NCBI GenBank assembly: GCA_036939355.1
Contig: JALLAP010001237.1
Coordinates: 1-11,133 of the forward strand
Reading direction: 5' to 3'
DNA from: Thalassiosira profunda
Lineage: Eukaryota; Bacillariophyta; Thalassiosirophyceae; Thalassiosirales; Thalassiosiraceae
Length of the DNA stretch: 11,133 nt
The translations under genes and the position numbers were made by a program. Of this stretch, positions 1 through 8,066 are shown one piece after another. Position 1 is the stretch's first letter, and the number at the start of each line of letters is the position of its first letter. The notes below the pieces were generated by a model. It had not been told where the DNA came from. It saw nothing but the letters and a program-made list of their open reading frames with translations, and searched no databases.

Positions 1-107
1 AAACCAAACCCACAACCTTCCGCGTTTCTTTCCGCCGGCAAGCTAGAAAACCCCGGTTACGGCGGAAAAAAGTACCGTTTACCAACCATCCACAACAGGT
101 TGATCCT

Positions 108-119
108 GGTTGATCAACC
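108..119. repeat. Palindrome touching the start codon
   Basis: GGTTGATCAACC is a perfect 12-bp palindrome ending one base before the ATG at 120. Its left eight bases, GGTTGATC, also occur at 98-105, so the leader carries a short direct repeat plus a possible small hairpin. Function unknown; it may be chance. Confidence 0.5.
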
Positions 120-771
120 ATGGCGGCCAAAGCGATCGCCTCCCTCCTCCTCCTCGCGGCGTCGGCGTCCCTCCCGCCGTGCCGCGCCTTCTCCGGCGCC
201 TCCAATCCGCGGCCGCTGCAAATAGCGGCGCCATCGTCGATTTCGACGGCCCTTGCCGCGAGGAATGCCGACATCACAAATATTAATGGGTCGACTGATG
301 TTGATGCCCCGACGCGGCGCTCGTTTATGACGGCCGCATCGGCCGCCTTTTTCGCGGCGGTGGTGGCGCCCACCAAAGCTGATGCGGCCGCCGACTGCTT
401 CGCGGATTGTCTTAAGAATTGCAAGCTGATTGCGCCGAAGGTACGCTCATAATCATATGCACACATCAAACTGCAGACTTGTGTCCCCTGGCTGCTATTG
501 GATTGCATTTTTGCTCTCCCACTTCTCATGTCTCACGCCCTTTCGATATCCACAACTGCAGGATCCGGCCTACTGCCAGGGAAACTGCCAGGAGTACTGC
601 GCCCAGCCCGACCGCACGGACGGACTGTCGGGGAGCGTGAGCAGCGAGGGGGGCGAGACGGGCATATTGGGGACGACGACGGTTGTGAAAGGGGAAGACA
701 AACCGCCCAGCGTGAAAATTCCGGGGTTGGACTTCACGAGCGACAAGGGACGGAAGCTGCTGGGGTATTAG
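120..771 (+). CDS. Small cysteine-rich thylakoid-lumen protein (two exons), function unknown
   Basis: Exons 120-440 and 562-771 join in phase 0 to give 176 residues. Residues 1-23 form a hydrophobic signal peptide ending in CRAF (F24), the type of site used in diatom plastid presequences. Residues 25-64 are a transit-peptide-like stretch. R66-R67 followed by a hydrophobic run and an ADA site near residue 89 look like a twin-arginine (Tat) thylakoid signal, so the mature protein is about 86 residues in the lumen. It begins with two triplets, C93/C97/C101 and C112/C116/C120, each CX3CX3C, ten residues apart, with the intron falling between them. The C-terminal half is hydrophilic and ends RKLLGY. 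The start has A at -3 and G at +4. Targeting is inferred from motifs; I do not recognise the family and propose no activity. The next gene converges on it. Confidence 0.82.
441..561 (+). other. Intron of the lumenal-protein gene
   Basis: The donor is GTACGC and the acceptor is a pyrimidine-containing stretch ending CTGCAG. At 121 nt the intron is not a multiple of three, and reading through it gives a stop after three codons. Removing it joins two cysteine-rich segments in phase 0, which supports the call. Confidence 0.8.
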
Positions 772-1092
772 CGGGGTGGGGGAGCTAGTATTACGCAGGG
801 GATATGGATGGATGATACGAAGAAGAAGGAAGGGAAAGGTCCATTTGATATATCGTACAGGGAAAGGGATTCCAGGAGCAGGGGATGTGGTGGGATGCAA
901 TGCAGAAAGCAAATCGAAGCTCGGTAAGGTTCTAGAGATGGCTCATCTTATTGTTACGGCCACCGACAATAAACAACGATGAAATGCAGTTACATAGCAG
1001 GGCTGTTTCAAACAATCCCTTCACCTGATCTCCACATAGATAATACAAATAGCACTGCCCTGGGCTTATCCTCTCGAATGCTCACGCTCCAC
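772..1092. other. Convergent intergenic region between two 3' ends
   Basis: This 321-bp stretch lies between the stop of the lumenal-protein gene (+) and the stop of the membrane-protein gene (-). It should contain both 3' UTRs. It is less GC-rich than the flanking coding sequence. Apart from an AATAAA at 968-973, I see no RNA gene, repeat or credible coding region in it. Confidence 0.6.
968..973 (+). promoter_or_regulatory. Possible polyadenylation signal AATAAA
   Basis: A plus-strand AATAAA lies 197 bp after the stop codon of the lumenal-protein gene. Position and orientation fit its 3' end, but stramenopiles do not depend strictly on this hexamer, so this is a weak call. Confidence 0.3.
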
Positions 1093-4000
1093 TCACTCGT
1101 CTATTCGCTCCGTCACCAGCGACGAGTCCAAATCGTCCTCCTCGTTCTCCTCGCCCGCGTACGGCGCCGGCGTCTTCCTCAGATTGGCCCTTGCCTTCTC
1201 CAGAATGTTCATGCAATCGGAAAGCTCGTTGTTCGTGAGCTTCAGCGGGTCGTTCTCGTCCGCCTCCGTCGTCGTCGACCCGTCGTCCACGAGGATGTTG
1301 ATGCCGCCGGGCCCCGCCCCCTCCTCCGTAGCTGCGGTGGGCGCCTCGGTCGGAGCGTTGTCGGCATCGGCATCGTTCGCGGCCGCGCGGGCGTTCCACG
1401 CCCTCACGGCGTCGCCCACCTTGAGTGGCGGTCGGACGTTCCCGATGTGCACAACGCTGTCGTCGGTGTTGAAGGGCGTCGTGACGAACGTGGCCCCGCC
1501 GTCCATCGATTCGTCGGCCGGCTTGATGGCGGCCGGTCCGCCCCCCAGAAGTTTCATCACCTTCTGCAGCTCGTCGTTGATGCTCTCGCTCACGGCGTCC
1601 TGCTCCGCCTTGGCTCGCACGGGAGCGTTGGCGATGTCGCCTACTTGCCCAGTTGGATCCACCTCCGACGCCAAGGGCCGGACGTCGTCCTCGCCCACAT
1701 TAATATCCGGCTGCGACGACGCCTCGCTCTCCGCGTCGCTGGGCGGGGGCGGCAAGTCCAACAGCGAGCGGTCGTGNATCCGGCTGCGACGACGCCTCGC
1801 TCTCCGCGTCGCTGGGCGGGGGCGGCAAGTCCAACAGCGAGCGGTCGTGCTTCCGCAGCATCTCCAGCGTGGGGAAGAGGTGGCCGCCGTACGACGACGC
1901 CCCCAGCATCGAGGACGAGTCCATGGATTGGTCGCTGTACAATTCGGAGGGCACGTCGCCCGTGTCGTGGCTCCGGTCCTCCTCGATGGCGTCCCGGACG
2001 CGCACTACTCCGCCGGCATCCACGTTGACTTTGCTCATTTGCCGGACCTTGCCCGGACTGCTCGCGCTCATCTGCAATACATTCTCGAACCGCACCTGGT
2101 CGAGGGCGCTCATCGCCTCCATCTGGTAGCTGTCCATCGTCGTGTCGAGCAAGAACGACTCGGATTCCGCGGCGGCGTTGTTCTTGATCGCGCTCCCCTT
2201 CGCGCCAAGAAGGTGGGCGCTGACGTCGCTCACGCTGGATTCGTCGACCGAGGCATCTCTATGGTCGAAGACGACGTTGCCGTCGCGGGTGATCCGGTTT
2301 CCGTCGGTCAGGTAGGCCGTCGCCTCCGCGCCGGCGAGGACCACCTCCTCCCCCGCGCCGTCGGCGTCGCGCTCGACGTCGTCGTCCTCGAACTCGGCAT
2401 AATCGAACGTCTTCTTCTTGCCCTTGAACCGATGCGCGAACACGTTGGGGCTCGGGGTCGTCGGCGCCGTCGCCGCGCTGCGGGGGGTGTCGCCGTCCTT
2501 CCCGGGCTTGCGCCAGACGGCGGGGAGGCCGTCCTCTTTGTGCCGCTGCCGCCACAGGAGGACGGCCGCGGAGGAGGCGAAGACGACGAGGGTCGCCGCC
2601 CCGGCGATGAGGGTGGGCTCGAGCCAGGTCGCATTGGCGCCGTCGCCTCCCTCGCCTTGGGCGCCGTTGGCCGGCGCGCCGCTGTTATCAGTGGCGGCGG
2701 AGGCGCCCTGCAATTCCTCCGCGTAGTCGACTTTAAGGACGGTCACCTCGTACTCGGAGGGGTCGTCGACGATGCGCGCGCCGTGGGATTTGTACGTGGC
2801 AACGAATGCGTTGACTAAGGCGGGCTTCAGGAAGGCGTGCTCGACGGCCTTGTCGAGTTCGGCCGCGGCGGCGTCGGATTCCATGGCCGAGACGCCGGGA
2901 TCGTCGAAGATGGCTGCAATATAATCGAGTTGCAAAACATCATGTGTCAGAGACACAACTTGACGAAACAGAACAAAGAAGCGACGGCCGTTCGGCCACG
3001 ACTCACCGATGACACGGAACACGCTCTCGCGCACGACCCCGTCCAAACCACTCTCCCCCGCCCCGAGCGCCATGTCCCGCTGCTCCAGCGCGCCCTCGAA
3101 CACGAGCGACAATCCCACGGGAACGATCGAGAGCACGTCGCGAAACACCGCGGCGAGGTGCGCTTCGACGGCCGGGCGCTCCTTCTCGTCGATCGTCGGC
3201 ACGGCGGCGAGTTCCCGCGGCGCCCGGCGTCGGACGGCCCCCCGGCCGGCGCCGAGGCGCCGCCGCGCGGTCTCGAGGGCGGTCACGGTCATCCGGAACG
3301 AGGACGAGACGACCGACGTCTCGACCGCCCCCTCGGTGATTGCGGCTCCGGCCCCGGCGTCCGCGTTCGGAGTCTGATTCGCCAACCCCGCCTCCCCGGG
3401 CTTGAACGGGCGCACCGCCGGCGGCACCGGGGGCGCCGTCGTCGTCGCCACGACATCCACCGCATCCACGACGTCCGCCACAATCTCCTTGGTCGCGCTC
3501 ACCTCAAACTCCAGCGCCAGCACCGGCCCCCGCCCGTTGCTGGCCTCCTTGCTCGCGTACATCACCCCGTCGCTCGAGTCGGTACTGATCCGCAACGCCA
3601 GATTGTTTTCACCCTCGGCGTCGAACATCTCCGCGAGCCGCGCGGTGAGGTCGACCTCGTTCCACTGTTTCGGCGCCACGGCCCCCAATTTCGCGAGCAC
3701 TTCATTTTCGGCGGGGAGGAGGGCCAATGCGGCCTCTCGCTCCTTCTTGTCGGGGCCAAAGTCGAATCCCTTCGCGTAGTCTTTCCACACGGCCGTCTCC
3801 TCCTTGTGCATTGCGGAAGGGCCGTTCGCATCGCCGTTGGGGTCGGCGGGGATTTCGGAGACGTACCCCCCAAATTCGGATGCGGTGAGGGAGAAGAGGC
3901 GGAGGGTGGCGGAGTTGAGCGCGAGGGCGGCTTCGTCGGCGGCCGCAGGGTCGTACCCCCTCGTTTGGAGCTCGTGGATGGCGCGGGCGCGGGCCTCGTC

Positions 4001-5438
4001 GAACACCTCCTGTCGGATGCAACGATGGACAAAGGCACGATTGTGTTAGCCACCCAAACCCGTCACAAAGTATCCGACACAAACACACCCCGCACCACAA
4101 ACAAACCATTCGTCCCAAACTCACCGCCAGCGCGAACGTCAACTGGGCCACCTTGGTCGGGACCCCGCCCGGCGTCGCGTCCACCTTCAGCTTGTCCCGC
4201 CCGCCCAAAATTTCGTCGTCCCGGAAGGCCTCGAGGAAGTAGTCGTCCGTCGGTCCCATTTTGTAGGTGAGGGCCACGGTGGTGGTTTGGGTGGGGGGTT
4301 GGACGGCGGCGATGTCGGTGCTGCGCGAGGAGGGGGGACGGTTGAGGGGAGCGGTGAGCAAAATTGCAGAGATGAATTGTGAGAATGATCGCCGAGGGTT
4401 TGCCGAGGGGCCGTCCAAGCGCACGCACAAGCCATCCGCACACACACAGCGCAACAGGACTCACCCATCCACCACATCGGCCGTTCCATTAACAACCCTA
4501 ACTTCAACACTGCTCTCCACATCAAAACTCGGCGTCGGACCCCTCGTCGGCCCCGGCGTCGGACTCCGGCTGGGCATGCCGAAATTGCGATGGTTCTTGG
4601 ACAGCCACTCTTGGCAGTTGCGGGGGAGGGCGTCGTAGAGGGCGGGGGGCATGTCGGCCGGCATGACGTCTTGGTCTGCTTGGACGTCTTGATCGGCTGC
4701 CTTGGCGTCTGCTTGGTCGGCTTCCTTGCCCTCGGCGTTGGCCGCCTTTTCGGCGTCTTGGGCGGCCGCCTTCTCGGCCGCTTCAACGGCGGCCTCCACC
4801 TCCTCCAAATGCCACTCCTTGTTCTGCAGTTGCCGCCACGGGCCGCCGCCGCGGGGCTCGACGGGCATTGGCCGCTCCGGGCGGAGGTTGACCCCGGGGC
4901 CGTTGGTCCCCGGCCCACCCTGTCCTTTATTACCACCAGGCCCACCTCCAGCTCCTCCCTTCCCCCCGCCGCCGCCTTTGCCCCCCAGCTTGCCCTTGAC
5001 CGGATCCCACCTCCCAATCGCCCGGGCGCAGTTGGCGGGCAACTCCGTGCCGGCCAGCGGGTGCTCCGTGTGCGGCGTCGGGGCGGCGGTGGCCGTGGTC
5101 GGACTGCCGGTGGGCCGGGTGGTTTCGAGGGACGTGGCGTTGGCGAACCCGATGATGGTGTGGGAGTAGAGGAGGGTGTTGTTCGCCGCCTCCGCCGCCT
5201 CGTTCGCTTCGTTGGCCGCCTCGGCGTTAGCCTCGTTCGCTTCATCTTTGGGCCGGTTGGCGAAGCCGTTGTCCTTCGGGCGGTTCCCCTGCTTCGGCCG
5301 CCCATCGTTATTGTTGGCCGCGTCGCCCGGGGAGCCCAAGTCCAGGTCAAAGGTGGTGATCTCCTGGGTCTGCGCCGCCGCCCTTCCGCCGCCGCCCAGG
5401 AGGGCGAGGAGGGCGGCCGCCAAGAGGAGGCGCGCCAT
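1093..5438 (-). CDS. Large type I single-pass membrane protein, surface or endomembrane, function unknown (four exons)
   Basis: Exons on the minus strand are 5438-4465, 4320-4125, 4009-3007 and 2913-1093. Phases agree, and after removing a 73-nt assembly duplication at 1705-1777 the total is 3921 nt, or 1306 residues. Residues 1-22 are a signal peptide. Next come an Asn/Glu/Ala stretch (~66-87), a Gly/Lys-rich stretch (~151-182), an Ala/Glu/Asp helix-like stretch (~212-256) and a Pro/Thr spacer (~291-304). The remaining ectodomain runs to ~820. One helix (~825-845) is followed by RQRHK, giving an outside N-terminus. The tail (~846-1306) is acidic and contains a KGKKK cluster, LFPTLEMLRKHDRSLLD and a PPPP run. 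N-glycosylation sequons lie at N86, N100, N317 and N818; the only ectodomain cysteines I see are C137 and C275. The start at 5438 gives a clean signal peptide; an in-frame ATG at 5564 would add 42 residues and bury it. Pro/Thr spacers and this layout are common among diatom surface and silica-vesicle membrane proteins, but I cannot assign a role. Confidence 0.8.
1705..1849. repeat. Assembly join: 72-nt perfect duplication around a single N
   Basis: Positions 1705-1776 and 1778-1849 are identical, separated only by an N at 1777. Each copy encodes the same segment of the membrane-protein tail (ending ...EASSQPD). The extra 73 nt shifts the frame, while collapsing it restores a continuous frame. 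This is the pattern left when two contigs with overlapping ends are abutted rather than merged. Confidence 0.92.
2914..3006 (-). other. Intron 3 of the membrane-protein gene, in frame and stop-free
   Basis: It is 93 nt, with donor GTGAGT at 3006 and acceptor TATATTGCAG ending at 2914. It splits an alanine codon (phase 1). The length is exactly 31 codons with no stop, so spliced and unspliced messages keep the same frame. Strong splice sites and an AT-richer 3' part than the surrounding exons favour a real intron. Confidence 0.72.
4010..4124 (-). other. Intron 2 of the membrane-protein gene
   Basis: It is 115 nt, with donor GTGAGT at 4124 and acceptor CGACAG ending at 4010. It lies in phase 0 between LTFALA and EVFDEA. 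Being 3n+1 long, its retention would shift the frame. Confidence 0.78.
4321..4464 (-). other. Intron 1 of the membrane-protein gene
   Basis: It is 144 nt, with donor GTGAGT at 4464 and acceptor CGCGCAG ending at 4321. It splits a glycine codon (phase 2). Without splicing, translation stops at once (TGA overlapping the donor), so the intron is needed for the long product. Confidence 0.8.
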
Positions 5439-5463
5439 GCTCAATTGATGCCGTTCAATTGCA

Positions 5464-5521
5464 ATCCGCGCGCCGGCCGTCGAGGTGCGCTCGGCTATTG
5501 TATCCGCGCGCCGGCCGTCGA
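5464..5521. repeat. 20-bp perfect direct repeat upstream of the membrane-protein gene
   Basis: ATCCGCGCGCCGGCCGTCGA occurs at 5464-5483 and 5502-5521, a 38-bp period, starting 26 bp upstream of the chosen start codon at 5438. The copies lie in the probable 5' UTR or core promoter. They could be paired binding sites or a local duplication. Confidence 0.8.
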
Positions 5522-6326
5522 TGAATGTGTTGGCCCCGCCGATGTGGAGACTGGTGCAGGCCAACCTTCAATTCGATCCCATCAAATTCGACCGCAGTTC
5601 AAAACTCGCATCGCATCGATTTCACCTTCACCTTCGCTCGACAGCTGGCTCGCCTCCTTGCTTTGTTGCCTTGCTTTTGAGCACGAGCGGGCGGTTGGCT
5701 CCTCTCCAGCCTTGCGTTTCTCGCGTTCAAATCCAAACTAGACCAACCGCCACATCCAGCGATAACTCATGTACTCTGGAATTTGTATATATACATTCAT
5801 GTCGTATCGGAATTGGTCTATCTACGTTCGCCAATTGCAAAATCGAGAGAGTGCGAAGCTTTTTGAATCGATTTGAATTTTTCGACGAATTTGGGCGCTC
5901 TGCTGGGTCCCGAGTTGGGGAAGGAGCTCAGTCACGAGTTGCCCAAAATCCAAAATCGAGAGCTATCGGAGGTAGCAAGCGCTCGCACTACATACCCGCC
6001 CACTGCACGCCGGGGCCAGCTGGGGCAAGCGGGGGCGGCCTCGGACGATGCCCTGGCCTCGCGATGGAGCGGTCGGCGTGGTCGGGGCGGCGCAGGGCGA
6101 GGAGGGGCGGCGCTGCCGGATGAGCCTGCGATGTGTGTGCGTTGCGGTGGGCGTGACGTGGGCGGGGTGCGCTTTGTATGGGGCAAGATCTCGTTCGATC
6201 CAACGCGTTCAATTGACGAAATATCGATCGTGCGGGAGCGGTCCGTTGCAACTGGGCTGCGTTGGCTCCGCCACGCGCTGTTGGAGGCGGCAACTATCGC
6301 GGCCGTGGCCACACCAAGCTCTCGCG

Positions 6327-6440
6327 CGCATAACTCGTGAGCGCCACCGCAGACGAGCGCGCGCAGTTGGCTGGAGGTGTTGGCACGCGGCGCAGCGACC
6401 ACATTTTTCGTGACGCATATCTCGTGAGCGCCATCGCAGA
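6327..6440. repeat. 27-bp imperfect direct repeat upstream of the ankyrin gene
   Basis: 6327-6353 and 6414-6440 match at 25 of 27 positions, sharing the core CTCGTGAGCGCCA. The period is 87 bp, and the second copy ends 23 bp before the ankyrin start codon. A regulatory role or a remnant of local duplication are both possible. Confidence 0.75.
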
Positions 6441-6463
6441 TATCGCTGTTGCAAAAAGCTAAG

Positions 6464-7900
6464 ATGAGAGGCCATCGGCCGGACATTGTTCGCCGCGTGC
6501 AGGAGCTGGAAGAGTACTGCTACGGCGACGGTGACGATGCGCTGTCGCTGGAGGGATTGCAGGAGCGAGTTCGGGGCATCCCGCCCGGCGCCGTGCGAGG
6601 TTCGGATTTCTTACACCGTGCATGCGACAACGGGTCTGTGACTTTGGAGATCGTCGAGTGTCTTCTCGATGCTTTTCCCGATGCGGTGCGAAGTGTTGAT
6701 GAGCTCGGATACGTGCCCCTTCATCGCGCCTGTATGAACGGGAGAGTGTCGTTTGAGATGATCGAGCGCCTTCTGGATGCGTTCCCAGAGGCGGCACGAT
6801 CGATCGATGACCATGGATGGTCGCCGCTTCATCGTGCTTGTTGGAACGAGAACATTGATCCGGGGATAGTTCGAACGCTTCTCGATTCATGGCCGGAGTC
6901 GGTTAACCACCGAGCCGAAGCGGGGTGCCTACCTGTGCATGTGCTTTGCGACTACACCGGCAGCGCAGATGAGACAGCTTCGTTGGCCGTCCTGGAACTG
7001 CTGCTCGCTGCAGCTCCTGATTCAGCGACTCTAGCGAACGGCGGTGGCGACCTACCGATTCATCTTGCTAGCTGGAATGGCAAATCGTACCCGTTTTGCA
7101 AGAGGTTCATCGATGCCTATCCAGCATCGCTGATGCTTCAAAGTGGAGAGGGTTGTTTGCCCATCCATCTTGCGTGCCGTGGGGGGATCAACGTTGAGAC
7201 AGTGAAGTGCCTGATCGAGCTGTATCCGGAGAGCATTGATGTGAGGGATGGAGACGGCGACCTCCCAATCCACTGCGCGGTTATCTCCAGAGGACAAGGC
7301 AAAGTTGACATCATCAGATATCTGCTCATAAAGGACCCTGCTTGTGCGTCGAAGACTGGAAGTGGCGGGTGCTTACCATTGCACAGAGCGTGTGAGATTA
7401 CTTGCCTCGATGCGGTGTGTCTCCTCTTTGATGCGTATCCGGAGGCCATCAATATCGAGGACGAGGTCGGGAGAACTCCAATTGATCTGGTAGAAGTTGA
7501 TGCTGCAAGCGGGCTGGAAGTGCGTAGATTCATGGAGGATCAACTCGCGTACGCCCGCCTGGCTGAAGGGGCAACGCACGATGGATGGCTTCTGCTACAT
7601 GCCCTTCGGAATGGTGCTAGTCTGGGCGCCATCAAGCTTTTGATCGCGGGGAATCGCGATGCCTTGCAAGCTGCCAACCAATCAGCATCTCCATTGCACA
7701 TTGCGTGCGAGTACAGCACGGCCGGCATTGTAAACTACCTCTTGGAGCGAGGCGTTTATTCTGTCTCAGTGCCGAATAGCAACGGCAAACTACCCATTCA
7801 TCTGCTGTGGGAGTCTGATCGGGTCGATCGTAATAGCGTGGAGTATGTGGAGGCGGTATGGCGCTTGCTTCTTGCCCATCCGGAGCCCGTGATGCATTGA
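6464..7900 (+). CDS. Ankyrin-repeat protein (diatom LPIHLAC type)
   Basis: A single exon gives 478 residues. After a ~45-residue leader come about 11-12 ankyrin modules of 34-40 residues, with cores at about 49-55 (DFLHRAC), 84-90 (VPLHRAC), 120-126 (SPLHRAC), 156-162, 197-203 (LPIHLAS), 232-238 (LPIHLAC), 267-272, 304-310 (LPLHRAC), a decayed one near 338, then 376-382, 409-415 (SPLHIAC) and 443-448 (LPIHLL). Helix endings of the type LLDAFPEAA and LIELYPES recur, replacing the usual LL..GA..N of animal repeats. Ankyrin arrays bind other proteins; nothing visible indicates an enzyme, membrane or targeting domain. The ATG at 6464 has A at -3. The gene looks less GC-rich than the others in this window. 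The array ends inside a module, so the protein may be C-terminally shortened relative to relatives. Confidence 0.88.
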   Translation: MRGHRPDIVRRVQELEEYCYGDGDDALSLEGLQERVRGIPPGAVRGSDFLHRACDNGSVTLEIVECLLDAFPDAVRSVDELGYVPLHRACMNGRVSFEMIERLLDAFPEAARSIDDHGWSPLHRACWNENIDPGIVRTLLDSWPESVNHRAEAGCLPVHVLCDYTGSADETASLAVLELLLAAAPDSATLANGGGDLPIHLASWNGKSYPFCKRFIDAYPASLMLQSGEGCLPIHLACRGGINVETVKCLIELYPESIDVRDGDGDLPIHCAVISRGQGKVDIIRYLLIKDPACASKTGSGGCLPLHRACEITCLDAVCLLFDAYPEAINIEDEVGRTPIDLVEVDAASGLEVRRFMEDQLAYARLAEGATHDGWLLLHALRNGASLGAIKLLIAGNRDALQAANQSASPLHIACEYSTAGIVNYLLERGVYSVSVPNSNGKLPIHLLWESDRVDRNSVEYVEAVWRLLLAHPEPVMH

Positions 7901-8066
7901 CCGAAATGGAAGAAAGCATGATGTGCCAAGCGTATGAATTGTTTGGGGAGACGTCGTTCGCCTCTATTGCAACAAGCTTAGATTTGCCTGGACGATCGCC
8001 CCGGGAAAGAACAAGAACGCCTTAGCCTTTTAGCTCTATCAGCACTGTTCTTTTAGCAACCACGCC
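7901..8066. other. Convergent intergenic region
   Basis: These 166 bp lie between the stop codons of the ankyrin gene (+) and the carrier gene (-) and presumably hold both 3' UTRs. I see no AATAAA on either strand and no strong hairpin or repeat. Confidence 0.5.

Larger units (their letters stand above)
5439..6463. other. Divergent intergenic region, about 1 kb
   Basis: This region separates the start of the membrane-protein gene (-) from that of the ankyrin gene (+) and should hold both promoters and 5' UTRs. I see a 20-bp direct repeat near its left end, a GTATATATAC palindrome at 5785-5794 that could be a TATA-like element but is far from either start, a 12-bp repeat CAAAATCGAGAG at 5838-5849 and 5951-5962, and a 27-bp imperfect repeat near the ankyrin start. 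Open frames here have biased, motif-free translations and I do not call them genes. No tRNA or other RNA gene is evident. Confidence 0.6.

Noticed and set aside
98..108. GGTTGATCCTG resembles the 5' end of eukaryotic 18S rRNA
   Set aside because: The match is 11 bases only, and the sequence then diverges directly into a coding gene. It is not an rRNA.
1184..2818. A 544-codon plus-strand open frame across the N
   Set aside because: It crosses the assembly duplication and lies opposite the membrane-protein tail. The minus strand shows a signal peptide, membrane helix and consistent splicing, and this frame has no such support.
2837..4270. A 477-codon open frame on the plus strand, opposite the membrane-protein gene
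   Set aside because: It spans three exons and parts of introns of the minus-strand gene. The translation is Arg/His/Gly-rich without motifs, as expected for the antisense of GC-rich coding DNA.
4187..5350. Long open frames on both strands over the low-complexity exon (4187-5350 minus, 4590-5741 plus)
   Set aside because: Their translations are Arg/Pro- or Gly/Val-rich shadows of the biased Ala/Glu/Gly repeats in the real frame.
5439..5564. N-terminal extension of the membrane protein to an ATG at 5564
   Set aside because: It would add 42 polar residues before the hydrophobic segment and include the 20-bp repeats as coding. The ATG at 5438 gives a standard signal peptide.
5932..6486. A 184-codon minus-strand frame between the divergent genes, with two similar CxGAHE(I/L)C segments
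   Set aside because: The similarity is only the 27-bp DNA repeat read in this frame. The rest is Pro/Arg-rich, and the frame overlaps the ankyrin start.
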